Below, piece by piece: positions 16,468-24,809 of a stretch of DNA of 58,301 nucleotides. Below the pieces are notes generated by a model. That model did not search any database, was not told the origin of the DNA, and was given only the letters and a program-made list of their open reading frames with translations. The DNA is from Mycobacterium sp. 852013-50091_SCH5140682 (GTDB taxonomy: Bacteria; Actinomycetota; Actinomycetes; Mycobacteriales; Mycobacteriaceae): NCBI RefSeq assembly GCF_001665685.1, contig NZ_LZTB01000142.1:1-58301 (forward strand), in the 5' to 3' direction. The number at the start of each line of letters is the position of its first letter. Positions within the stretch are counted from its first letter, which is position 1. Both the position numbers and the translations under genes were made by a program.

Positions 16468-17442
16468 TCAGCTCGGCTCGTGACCGGCGCGGGGCACCGG
16501 CAGCCTGCGCAGCAGCTCGGTCATCACGTCCGCACCGTGGATGCTGCGCACCCACATCTCCGGGCGCAGGCTGATCCGATGTGACATGGCAGCAACCGCA
16601 AGCGTTTTCACGTCCTCGGGAATCACGTAGTCGCGGCCGAGCAACAGTGACCTGGCGCGGGCCAGCTGCACCAGGTCCAGCTCGGCGCGCGGACTGGCCC
16701 CCACCGCGACCTGCGGGTGATGCCGAGTGGCGGCGGCCAGGGCCACGACGTAGTGCAGCACATCGTCGTGCACGGTGACCTGCTCCACCGCCTCGCGCAT
16801 CGCGAGAAACTGCGGCCCGTCGATGATCTGGTTGACGACGTGCTCGGCCGAGCCGCGCTCGAGGCGACGGCGCAGCATGTGCAGCTCATCCTGTTCGGAG
16901 AGGTAGTTCAGTTCGAGTCGGACAGCGAAGCGGTCGAGCTGCGCCTCCGGTAACGGATAGGTGCCCTCGTACTCGATCGGATTGTCGGTTGCCAGCACGA
17001 TGAACGGCGCAGGCAGCCGATGGGTGTGGCCATCGATGCTGACCTGCCCCTCGGCCATCGCCTCCAGCAGTGCGGCCTGGGTCTTGGGTGGGGTGCGGTT
17101 GATCTCGTCGGCCAGCAGCAGATTTGTGAAGATCGGCCCCTGCCGGAATTCGAAACTGCCCGACTGCATGTCGTAGACCGTCGACCCCAGCAGATCGGCG
17201 GGCAACAAGTCGGGTGTGAACTGCACGCGCGTGAATTCCAACCCGAGCGCCGCCGCGAAAGACCGGGCGATCAGTGTCTTGCCGAGCCCGGGCAGGTCTT
17301 CGATCAGGACGTGCCCGCGGGCGAGCAGCGTGGTGAGGATGAGCGTGAGCGCGGCCCGCTTCCCGACCACCACCCGTTCGATCTCGTCGAGCACCCCCTG
17401 CGCGGTGGCCGCTGCCGACGACAGCGCGGACACTCCGGTCAT
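16468..17442 (-). CDS. moxR: MoxR family AAA+ ATPase
   Basis: 324 residues from the ATG at 17442, which overlaps the preceding stop by 4 bases. Walker A is GLGKT (residues 52-56), Walker B is LLADEINR with Asp112-Glu113, and sensor 1 lies in VLATDNPIEYEGTYPLPEAQLDRF, with the Arg finger there. The C-terminal lid follows. MoxR ATPases act as chaperones that assemble or activate partner proteins, usually DUF58/VWA proteins encoded beside them, as here. The open frame upstream of 17442 belongs to the overlap with the next gene and is not used. Confidence 0.93.
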   Translation of the reverse strand: MTGVSALSSAAATAQGVLDEIERVVVGKRAALTLILTTLLARGHVLIEDLPGLGKTLIARSFAAALGLEFTRVQFTPDLLPADLLGSTVYDMQSGSFEFRQGPIFTNLLLADEINRTPPKTQAALLEAMAEGQVSIDGHTHRLPAPFIVLATDNPIEYEGTYPLPEAQLDRFAVRLELNYLSEQDELHMLRRRLERGSAEHVVNQIIDGPQFLAMREAVEQVTVHDDVLHYVVALAAATRHHPQVAVGASPRAELDLVQLARARSLLLGRDYVIPEDVKTLAVAAMSHRISLRPEMWVRSIHGADVMTELLRRLPVPRAGHEPS

Positions 17443-17930
17443 AACCGCTCCAATCGTCGCAGGATCTCGTCGAGCACCGCTCGGCCCGGCCCCGGTTGCT
17501 CGGCAGCCGCTCCGGTGCCGATGACATTGTCGGGATCGACCCATTGCCACAGCTCGGGGCCGAACAGCATGCGGCCCGTGGCGACGAACGCCGTCGGATC
17601 CGCAGCCTGCCGATGACCGGTGGCGGCCGCGAATTCCCTTGCCAGCCGGGGCCGCAGGTGCCGATCCCACTGCAACCGCGTCGAGTCGGCCCGCTGGATC
17701 AGCAGGTCCGTCTGAGATCTCCACTGCGCCAACAGTTCTGCGGCATCGTCGACGGCATGATCGGACTCTTCGGGATCTGTGTCGTCGCGCAGCGACCATC
17801 GGAGGGTCACCAACAGCGCCGCTACCGCCGCGCCGGCACCCCAGGCCACCACCCGGCGGTCAGGCGCGATCACCGCGACCATCTCTACCAGCACCACCAG
17901 CAGCAGCCCGGCAACCGCGGTCTTCTTCAT
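17439..17930 (-). CDS. Membrane-anchored protein of the MoxR cluster
   Basis: 163 residues from the ATG at 17930, with 4-base overlaps on both sides. Two hydrophobic helices at about 4-45 are followed by an acidic linker (DDTDPEESDHAVDDAAE) and a cytoplasmic helical domain (LLAQWRSQTDLLIQRADSTRLQWDRHLRP). The position between the DUF4129 protein and MoxR is conserved in actinobacterial MoxR clusters, but its function is unknown. The longer frame upstream is a shadow of the DUF4129 gene. Confidence 0.72.
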   Translation of the reverse strand: MKKTAVAGLLLVVLVEMVAVIAPDRRVVAWGAGAAVAALLVTLRWSLRDDTDPEESDHAVDDAAELLAQWRSQTDLLIQRADSTRLQWDRHLRPRLAREFAAATGHRQAADPTAFVATGRMLFGPELWQWVDPDNVIGTGAAAEQPGPGRAVLDEILRRLERL

Positions 17931-18859
17931 GCCAGGCTCCGCAGTTCGGCCAACACCCGATGCAACGCCTGGATCGCTGCCTCGCGGTGAGCCTCGTTCA
18001 TCACATGCGGGCTGAACCTCGCCTCGGTGAAGAGCTCGACGAGTTCGGTTGCGCTGTCGGCGGACAACGCGTGATGCTGCACAGCGCGCTCCAGTACCTC
18101 CGAGGGAGTGTCGGAGGCCAGCGGCACCGCGCCGGGTGCGTGCGCCAGTGCGCGCTCCATCGCGACGTAGCAGGCGATGATGGCGGCGCGCGGGTCCCGG
18201 CTCAGGTCGCCGATTTCTTCCAGGCCGAGTTCGGCTGCGCGGGCGAGCCTTTCGGGCCCGCGCGGCGCATGCCGTGGCGCCGTCGGCATTCCGTCCTGCG
18301 GAACAGACGGTGGCTGCCCGGCTCGGCGGGCCTGCCTGGCGATGCCGAACCCCACGATCAGGAGCAGGACCACGGTGGCCCCGGCGAGGTAGCCGAAGGC
18401 ACTCGGCGCCGATCCGGTGGGATCCGGCGGCCGGTTGGGAACCGAGCTGGGCGGCGCCGGTGTCTGCGTGGCAGGCCCGGGCACCGGCAGCACGGGCGTC
18501 GCGGTCAGCCGTGTGATCAGGACAAGGACGAGCAAACATGCCGCGACCAGGGCGATTGCGAGCAACACCCAGCGCCACCGCAGCTGGACCCGCAGGCCGC
18601 GCAGTTCGAGCCGGCCGATGCCGTCACCCGACCCGGCGTCGGCGGGCTTGCGTGGCGCGGTGAACACCGCGAAGGCGAATCCGGCCAGGGCCACCGCGAG
18701 CAGGACGACGAGAGCGACGAAACTGGCCGGCGAATCCGACGATGGCGGAGCCTGAGCGCGCGTCACGCCGGGCAGGTGACCCCGCACGGCCACGACAGCG
18801 ACCACCAGGAGCACGAGCACTGTGGCCGTGCGCCGCGTCGTCCTGTCGATATCCGGCAT
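17927..18859 (-). CDS. DUF4129 domain-containing membrane protein
   Basis: 310 residues from the ATG at 18859 (a GTG at 18868 is also in frame). Four hydrophobic stretches occur near 12-27, 45-65, 95-115 and 155-172. A Pro-rich loop lies between the third and fourth. The C-terminal DUF4129 region (RDPRAAIIACYVAMERAL onward, ending near TEARFSPHVMNEAHREAAIQAL) resembles the tail of transglutaminase-like proteins of the same clusters. It is the first gene of the MoxR cluster and is divergent from cobG, with a shared 63-base promoter region. Confidence 0.8.
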   Translation of the reverse strand: MPDIDRTTRRTATVLVLLVVAVVAVRGHLPGVTRAQAPPSSDSPASFVALVVLLAVALAGFAFAVFTAPRKPADAGSGDGIGRLELRGLRVQLRWRWVLLAIALVAACLLVLVLITRLTATPVLPVPGPATQTPAPPSSVPNRPPDPTGSAPSAFGYLAGATVVLLLIVGFGIARQARRAGQPPSVPQDGMPTAPRHAPRGPERLARAAELGLEEIGDLSRDPRAAIIACYVAMERALAHAPGAVPLASDTPSEVLERAVQHHALSADSATELVELFTEARFSPHVMNEAHREAAIQALHRVLAELRSLA

Positions 18860-18922
18860 CGCCTGCACAATCGTCGCACGAATTCAGGACGCGGCCAGCG
18901 AGTTCCTAGAATGGAGCCGGAC

Positions 18923-20041
18923 ATGACCCGAACCCGAGACGACGATGCCTGCCCCGGCGCACTGACTGTGCACCGGGCCGCCGACGGCGCCCTAGCGCGG
19001 ATCCGGCTGGCCGGCGGCATGATCAGCCCCGTACAGCTCGCCACCCTTGCCGAGGTGGCCGATGAGTTCGGCTCCCCCGCAATGGAACTCACGTCGCGCG
19101 GCAACGTACAGCTGCGCGCCATCACCGACACGGATGCGGTGGCCGCGGCATTGACCGACGCTGGCCTGCTGCCCTCGCCCTCCCACGAGCGCGTCCGCAA
19201 CATCGTCGCGTCCCCGTTGTCGGGGCGCTGCGGCGGGTTGGCCGACGTGCGGGGGCTGGTCGGCGAACTGGACCGGGCCATCCAAGCGCATCCGGTGCTC
19301 GCCGAACTGCCTGGCCGGTTCTGGTTCAGCCTCGACGACGGCACCGGCGACGTGTCCGGGCTGGCCGCCGACGTCGGCGCCCATATGCTCGACGCGAATA
19401 CCGCGGCCCTGCTGCTGTCCGGTACCGATACGGGTGTGCGGATGACGGTCGCGGACGTGGTGCCGACCCTCGTCGAGACGGCGGCACGATTCGGCGCGAT
19501 CCGCGGAACCCGCTGGCGGGTAAGCGAACTCGACGACACCGCACCGCTGCTGGCCGGACGTGCGCTCAGCGCTGACGCCGGGACGCAGTGGCCGCCGACG
19601 ATCCGGCCCCCGGTCGGTTGGCTCGAGCAGCGCGACGGTCGGATCACCCTCGGCGCGGGTGTGCCGCTCGGTGTCCTACAGGCCCGCACGGCACAGTTCC
19701 TGGCCGCGATCGAGGCGCCGCTGGTGATCACGCCGTGGCGGTCGGTTCTGGTGTGCGACCTCGATGAGGGTGTGGCGGACGTGTCGCTGCGGGTGCTGGC
19801 GCCGATGGGGCTGATCTTCGACGAGAATTCCCCGTGGCTGGACGTCAGTTCCTGCACCGGCAGCCCGGGATGCGCCAACTCACTGGCCGATGTGCGGGCC
19901 GACGCCGCCGACGCGGTCACCACCCCGGCGAGCGCCCACCGGCATTTCGTCGGGTGCGAGCGCGCCTGCGGCAGCCCCCCGGTCGGTGAGGTGCTGGTGG
20001 CGGGCGAGGACGGCTACCACCTCCGAATCACGCACCCGTAG
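18923..20041 (+). CDS. cobG: Precorrin-3B synthase CobG
   Basis: Oxygen-dependent iron-sulphur enzyme that makes precorrin-3B, the ring-contraction-priming step of the aerobic cobalamin route. 372 residues from the ATG at 18923, preceded by GGAG six bases upstream; an ATG at 18911 is a weaker alternative. It belongs to the nitrite/sulphite reductase family: ELTSRGNVQLRAI in the N-terminal half and the 4Fe-4S ligands SSCTGSPGC and GCERACGSP near the C-terminus are intact. A TAGAAT hexamer at 18907-18912 could be a -10 box, giving a nearly leaderless message. It is followed by cobH and cobIJ. Confidence 0.94.
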   Translation: MTRTRDDDACPGALTVHRAADGALARIRLAGGMISPVQLATLAEVADEFGSPAMELTSRGNVQLRAITDTDAVAAALTDAGLLPSPSHERVRNIVASPLSGRCGGLADVRGLVGELDRAIQAHPVLAELPGRFWFSLDDGTGDVSGLAADVGAHMLDANTAALLLSGTDTGVRMTVADVVPTLVETAARFGAIRGTRWRVSELDDTAPLLAGRALSADAGTQWPPTIRPPVGWLEQRDGRITLGAGVPLGVLQARTAQFLAAIEAPLVITPWRSVLVCDLDEGVADVSLRVLAPMGLIFDENSPWLDVSSCTGSPGCANSLADVRADAADAVTTPASAHRHFVGCERACGSPPVGEVLVAGEDGYHLRITHP

Positions 20042-20050
20042 GGTGAGCCC

Positions 20051-20677
20051 GTGCTCGACTACATCCGCGACGCTGCGGAGATCTACCGGCAGTCGTTCGC
20101 GACGATCCGCGACGAGGCCGATCTGGACCGTTTTCCCGCCGACGTCTCGCGGGTCGTGGTCCGGCTGATCCACACCTGCGGCCAGGTCGACGTCGCCGAC
20201 CACGTCGCGTTCAGCGCCGACGTGGTCACCAGGGCACATGCCGCGCTAGCCGCGGGTGCGCCGGTGCTGTGCGATTCGTCCATGGTGGCGGCGGGCATCA
20301 CCCGCCCGCGGCTCCCCGCCGACAACGAGGTGGTGTCGCTGGTCGCCGATCCGCGCGCCCCCGAACTGGCGACCCGGTTGGGCAGCACGCGCTCCGCGGC
20401 CGCCGTCGACCTGTGGGCCGACCGCCTCGGCGGCTCGGTGGTGGCGATCGGCAATGCCCCGACGGCCCTGTTCCGGCTGCTCGAACTGCTCGACGAGGGC
20501 GCTCCGGTTCCCGCCGCGGTGCTCGGCGGTCCGGTCGGTTTCGTCGGGTCCGCGCAGTCCAAGGAGGAACTGATCGAGCGCCCGCGCGGTATGTCCTATC
20601 TGGTGGTGACCGGTCGGCGCGGCGGTAGCGCGATGGCCGCCGCGGCTGTCAATGCGATTGCGAGCGAACGCGAATGA
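20051..20677 (+). CDS. cobH: Precorrin-8X methylmutase CobH
   Basis: Shifts the C-11 methyl group to C-12, converting precorrin-8X to hydrogenobyrinic acid. 208 residues, the usual size, from a GTG at 20051 nine bases after cobG. The catalytic His is His41 in VRLIHTCGQ; the conserved VLCDSSMVAAGI and GNAPTALFRLLEL segments and the GGPVGFVGSAQSKEEL motif are present. The last codon overlaps the next gene's start (ATGA), so the two are translationally coupled. Confidence 0.97.
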   Translation: MLDYIRDAAEIYRQSFATIRDEADLDRFPADVSRVVVRLIHTCGQVDVADHVAFSADVVTRAHAALAAGAPVLCDSSMVAAGITRPRLPADNEVVSLVADPRAPELATRLGSTRSAAAVDLWADRLGGSVVAIGNAPTALFRLLELLDEGAPVPAAVLGGPVGFVGSAQSKEELIERPRGMSYLVVTGRRGGSAMAAAAVNAIASERE

Positions 20678-22161
20678 CAACCAGGGGAACGCTCTATGGC
20701 ATCGGCCTTGGCCCGGGTGATCCAGAACTGGTGACGGTCAAGGCCGCTCGCCTGATCGGCGAGGCCGACGTCGTCGCCTATCACAGCGCCCGGCACGGTC
20801 ACAGCATCGCCAGGGGCATCGCCGAGCGGTATCTGCGGGCAGGCCAGATCGAGGAGCACCTAGTGTACCCGGTGACCACCGAGACCACCGAGCATCCCGG
20901 CGGGTACGCGGGCGCGATGGAGGACTTCTACGCCGAATCCGCCGAGCGCATCGCGGCGCACCTGGAGGCCGGCCGCAACGTCGCCCTGCTGGCCGAGGGC
21001 GATCCCCTCTTCTACAGCTCGTACATGCACATGCACACCCGGCTCACCGAGCGGTTCGACGCCGTCATCGTGCCCGGTGTGACATCGGTCAGCGCGGCCT
21101 CGGCCGCCACCGGCACACCGCTGGTGCAGGGCGACGAGGTGCTCACCATCTTGCCCGGCACGCTGCCCGCCGACGAGCTCAAGCGCAGGCTGTCCGACAC
21201 CGACGCCGCGGTGATCCTCAAACTCGGCCGGTCGTATACCGCTGTGCGCGAAGCTCTTTCATCGACAGGCCGGCTCGACGAGGCGTACTACGTGGAACGG
21301 GCCAGCACCGATCGCCAGCGGGTGGCACCCGCCGCCGACATCGACCCCGGCAAGGTGCCGTACTTCTCGCTGGCGATGATCCCCGGCGGAGGTCGCGTCG
21401 CGACCCCGGCGACGGGCAGTGTCGTGGTGATCGGGCTCGGGCCGGGCGACGCAGACTGGATGACGCCGCAGAGCCGACGCGAGCTGGCTGCGGCGACCGA
21501 CTTGATCGGGTACTTCCCGTACCTGGAACGGGTCGGCGTTCGCGCCGGGCAGCGCCACCACCCCAGCGACAACACCGACGAACCCGCCCGCGCCGAACTG
21601 GCGTGCAGCCTGGCTCAACAGGGCCGCACCGTGGCAGTGGTCTCGTCCGGGGATCCCGGGGTGTTCGCGATGGCCACCGCGGTGCTCGAAGAGGCCAAGC
21701 AGTGGCCCGGCGTCGAGGTTCGCGTCATCCCCGCCATGACCGCCGCCCAGGCCGTCGCCAGCCGGGCCGGCGCGCCACTCGGCCACGACTACGCCGTGAT
21801 CTCGCTGTCCGACCGGCTCAAGCCGTGGGACGTGATCGCTTCTCGGTTGACCGCGGCGGCCAAGGCCGATCTGGTGCTCGCCATCTACAACCCGGCGTCC
21901 AAGACACGAACCTGGCAGGTCGGCGCGATGCGCGATCTGTTGTTGGAGCACCGCGATCCGAACACGCCGGTGATCATCGGGCGGGCGGTGTCCGGCGCGC
22001 AGCCCGGTAGCGGTGAAAGTGTCCGCGTGGTGCGGCTGGCCGACCTCGACCCCGCTGAGGTCGACATGCGGTGCCTGCTGATCATCGGCTCGTCGCAGAC
22101 GCAGTGGTACACCGATCAGGATCAGGACCGGGTCTTCACCCCGCGGCGCTACCCGAGCTGA
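20674..22161 (+). CDS. cobIJ: Fused CobI-CobJ: precorrin-2 C20- and precorrin-3B C17-methyltransferase
   Basis: A natural fusion of two S-adenosylmethionine-dependent methyltransferases, 495 residues. The CobI half (about 1-245) begins GIGLGPGDPELVTVKAARLI with LAEGDPLFYSSY inside. The CobJ half (about 248-495) restarts with VIGLGPGDADWMTPQSRREL and has VVSSGDPGVFAMA and YNPASKTRTWQV. Each half keeps its GxGxGD-type cofactor loop. The same fusion is known in M. tuberculosis (CobIJ, Rv2066). The start overlaps cobH by 4 bases. Confidence 0.97.
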   Translation: MTTRGTLYGIGLGPGDPELVTVKAARLIGEADVVAYHSARHGHSIARGIAERYLRAGQIEEHLVYPVTTETTEHPGGYAGAMEDFYAESAERIAAHLEAGRNVALLAEGDPLFYSSYMHMHTRLTERFDAVIVPGVTSVSAASAATGTPLVQGDEVLTILPGTLPADELKRRLSDTDAAVILKLGRSYTAVREALSSTGRLDEAYYVERASTDRQRVAPAADIDPGKVPYFSLAMIPGGGRVATPATGSVVVIGLGPGDADWMTPQSRRELAAATDLIGYFPYLERVGVRAGQRHHPSDNTDEPARAELACSLAQQGRTVAVVSSGDPGVFAMATAVLEEAKQWPGVEVRVIPAMTAAQAVASRAGAPLGHDYAVISLSDRLKPWDVIASRLTAAAKADLVLAIYNPASKTRTWQVGAMRDLLLEHRDPNTPVIIGRAVSGAQPGSGESVRVVRLADLDPAEVDMRCLLIIGSSQTQWYTDQDQDRVFTPRRYPS

Positions 22162-22187
22162 TCGGCGGGCACCGCTAGGGTCGCGCT

Positions 22188-24059
22188 ATGAGCACACGCC
22201 CCGCGGTGGACCGACTCGTCATGTACAAGCACGGCGTGGCCTACGTCAGCCGCAGCGGCCCCGTCGACGGCGACCTCGAACTGACGTTCCGCCGCGACGA
22301 CATGAAGGACGTGTTGAAGTCCCTGACGGTGGACATCACCGGCGGGCAGGCATCGGTGGGCACCATCGCGTTCGACACACCGTCGGATCCGCGCACCGAA
22401 CTCGCCGGACGCAACCTGCTGCTGGAGCCGGGTGGCGCACTTCTCGGACTCATCGAGGCGTTGCGAGGCCGGGTGGTCGAGGTGCGCTGCGGCGATCGAC
22501 GTCATCGCGGCGAGGTCATCGGCGTCGACGAGTCCGGCGAGAATCGCCGACTTCTGGTGCTGCGCACCGAGGCCGGCGCGGTGAGTCTGGTCGACCTCGC
22601 GGAGACCGACCGGGTCGACCTGATCGAAGATCCGTCCCGCGCGGACCTCGCGTACCTGATCGACCGGTCCCGCGCCGCGACCGCAGGCCAGGATTGCCAA
22701 GTGGCCGTGCAGATCCGGGGCAGCGCGCAGCAGGCGCGGGTGTCCTACATCGTCCCGGCGCCGATGTGGCGGGTGTCCTACCGGTTGGTCCGCGACGGTG
22801 ACACGTTGGTGCTGGCCGCCATGGGCATCGTGCACAACCCGGTTGACGAAGACCTCACCGACATCTCTCTGACATTGACCACCGGCCAACCGATCTCGTT
22901 CGACATCGACCTGTACCACGGCAGGAAGGTGAGGCGCGCGGTCGTCGAGGAACCCGAACGCGTGGCCGTTGCGAAGGCCACCCGCGCCGGAGCCGCAATG
23001 CCCGTCGCCGCGCCCGCCGGGATGGCGATGGCCGGAAGTTCTTTCGGCGCGTACGCGGACGCCGCAGCAGACGTCGAAACCTCGGACAGCGGTGAGCATT
23101 TCGAGTACCGTCTGACCACGCCGGTATCGCTGAAACGCGGCGGCGCGGCCATGGTTCCGCTTGCGGTGACGCCCGTCGACGGGGTCCGCCGTGAACTGGT
23201 GTGGCGTGACGGCGCGCCACCTGCGCCCGACGTCGTGTTGGCTTTCACCAACAGCACCGGCGTGGTGTTGGAAGAAGGGCCCGCGGTGATCTACGAGCAG
23301 GACAGCTACGCCGGAGAGGCCATGGTTCCGTTCACCGCGCGAGATGCCAAGGTGCGATTGGCCTTTGCGAAGGACCTGGCGGTGCGGTGCCGCAGCAAGA
23401 GCACCGCCGACAGGGTGACCGCACGGGTCCGGCTGGGCGCCGACGCCGTGGTCGAAGAGCAGCGGTTCGAGAAGCGCTACACGCTGCGCGCCGAGAACGA
23501 TCACGACGAGACCGTCGACGTGATCTTCGAACTGCCCCGCGTTCGGGAGCACACGGTCGCCCCGATGGATGGTGTCGCCGACATCGACACCGACGGACGC
23601 TGGCACCGCGTGCGGGTCTCGGTACCCGGGCACCAGACCGTCGACGCCACGGTCCTGGAAACCTGGCCGGTCTACACCGAGATCGATTACCGGCAACTGT
23701 CACCGCGCCAGTTGGAACAATGGCTGGCCGGCCGGTCGCTGGACGCCGCGACCATCGACGAGCTCTCCGGTGTGCTGCAGCGTTGGGAGCATGCCGACCG
23801 CCTGGACGCCGAACGCGCACGCCTCGAAGCCGGCCGTACCGAGGACTATGCCGCGCAGAGCCGCATCGCCGAACAACTCAAGGTGCTGGGCTCGGACGGC
23901 CCAGAGGGTGAACTGCGCCGCCGGCAGGTCGACCAGCTCGAGCAACTGCAGAACCGGGTCAACGGGCTCGACACGCAGATCCGCTCGCTTCGTCAGGACG
24001 CCGACGCCGCCCGCATGGCCGCGTCGGATGAGTTGAGGCGGTTGATCGGGCAGGGCTGA
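22188..24059 (+). CDS. DUF4139 domain-containing protein
   Basis: 623 residues. It opens with VDRLVMYKHGVAYVSRSG, an all-beta N-terminal domain to about residue 165. A DUF4139-like central part follows (VSYIVPAPMWRVSYRL, and FEYRLTTPVSLKRGGAAMVPLAV), with an Ala/Met-rich linker near 265-295 between them. The C-terminal 100 residues are strongly helical and probably coiled coil (LEAGRTEDYAAQSRIAEQLK, QLEQLQNRVNGLDTQIRSL). No signal peptide is visible. The family is poorly characterised. It sits 26 bases after cobIJ but has no evident link to cobalamin. M. tuberculosis has unrelated genes at this spot. Confidence 0.82.
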   Translation: MSTRPAVDRLVMYKHGVAYVSRSGPVDGDLELTFRRDDMKDVLKSLTVDITGGQASVGTIAFDTPSDPRTELAGRNLLLEPGGALLGLIEALRGRVVEVRCGDRRHRGEVIGVDESGENRRLLVLRTEAGAVSLVDLAETDRVDLIEDPSRADLAYLIDRSRAATAGQDCQVAVQIRGSAQQARVSYIVPAPMWRVSYRLVRDGDTLVLAAMGIVHNPVDEDLTDISLTLTTGQPISFDIDLYHGRKVRRAVVEEPERVAVAKATRAGAAMPVAAPAGMAMAGSSFGAYADAAADVETSDSGEHFEYRLTTPVSLKRGGAAMVPLAVTPVDGVRRELVWRDGAPPAPDVVLAFTNSTGVVLEEGPAVIYEQDSYAGEAMVPFTARDAKVRLAFAKDLAVRCRSKSTADRVTARVRLGADAVVEEQRFEKRYTLRAENDHDETVDVIFELPRVREHTVAPMDGVADIDTDGRWHRVRVSVPGHQTVDATVLETWPVYTEIDYRQLSPRQLEQWLAGRSLDAATIDELSGVLQRWEHADRLDAERARLEAGRTEDYAAQSRIAEQLKVLGSDGPEGELRRRQVDQLEQLQNRVNGLDTQIRSLRQDADAARMAASDELRRLIGQG

Positions 24060-24101
24060 CTTCGCGGACGTGAGGAGCAAACAGACTCCTGTCGACAACG
24101 A

Positions 24102-24130
24102 TTGACGACTGTCAGAATCAGCGTTAGTGT
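24102..24130 (+). promoter_or_regulatory. Housekeeping-type promoter of the tetR-kinase pair
   Basis: TTGACG at 24102-24107, a 17-base spacer, then TAGTGT at 24125-24130. This fits the SigA-type -35/-10 pattern with ideal spacing. Transcription would begin near 24137, inside the inverted repeat that follows, about 40 bases before the tetR GTG. Confidence 0.6.
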
Positions 24131-24135
24131 CCGGC

Positions 24136-24156
24136 GTCACATTCGTTCAGTGTGAC
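24136..24156. promoter_or_regulatory. Candidate TetR operator
   Basis: Perfect 6-base arms GTCACA (24136-24141) and TGTGAC (24151-24156) around a 9-base spacer. The repeat covers the expected transcription start of the downstream tetR, so it is well placed for autorepression. Confidence 0.5.
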
Positions 24157-24176
24157 ACCCGTCGGTAGGGAGGCCA

Positions 24177-24809
24177 GTGGCACAACTCGGCGCACAGGTG
24201 CGGTCCCGGACCGATCGCCGCCAGCCGCAACGCAGCGATCAGCGCCGCGCAGCCATCTTGGAATCGCTCAACCAGCACCTGATGGAGACCGGGTTCGATT
24301 CGCTCGACATCGCCAAGGTCGCCCGGCAGGCCGGTGTGGGCCGGTCGGCGTTCTACTTCTACTTCGAGAACAAAGCCGCCGCGGTGGCCGCCCTCCTCAA
24401 GCCCATGCACGACGCACTGTTGGCGGCCAACACCATCCTGGCCAACACCGACAACCCGCCCCGCACCCGGATTCGCGACACCATCGACGCCGTGCTGCGC
24501 ACCGCCGAAGAGCACCGGTACCTGTTCCGCGCCATGCTGGAGGCCCGCGGGACCAGTGGCGCCGTCCGCGATCTGTGGGATGCGGCCAGGGAGTCGTTCG
24601 TCCCGACCGTCTCGGGGGTGATCGCCGCCGAGCGCGCGAGCGGCCGGGCGCCCGACGGGGCCGATCCGGCGGTGCTGGCCGGGTTGCTCTTGGAATTCAA
24701 CGATCGGTTGCTCGAGCGCTCCATCATCGGTGGACCGTTGACCCGCCGCCAATTGCTCGACGGCGCAGAGGCGATCTGGATGGGCACCATCTACGGGTCG
24801 ACGGGGTGA
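24177..24809 (+). CDS. TetR/AcrR family transcriptional regulator
   Basis: 210 residues from a GTG at 24177 preceded by GGGAGG. The DNA-binding helix-turn-helix lies at about 25-68 (RRAAILESL through VGRSAFYFYFENKAAAVAAL), with the typical TetR FYFYFENK signature. The C-terminal domain is a ligand-binding helical bundle. It overlaps the phosphotransferase start (GTGA), so regulator and enzyme share one message. The inverted repeat upstream is its likely target. The ligand is unknown. Confidence 0.9.
   Translation: MAQLGAQVRSRTDRRQPQRSDQRRAAILESLNQHLMETGFDSLDIAKVARQAGVGRSAFYFYFENKAAAVAALLKPMHDALLAANTILANTDNPPRTRIRDTIDAVLRTAEEHRYLFRAMLEARGTSGAVRDLWDAARESFVPTVSGVIAAERASGRAPDGADPAVLAGLLLEFNDRLLERSIIGGPLTRRQLLDGAEAIWMGTIYGSTG

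Noticed and set aside
18860..18922. Longer CobG starting upstream in the same open frame
   Set aside because: The frame continues back to 17639 but is antisense to the MoxR-cluster genes; the GGAG-preceded ATG at 18923 gives the normal protein length.
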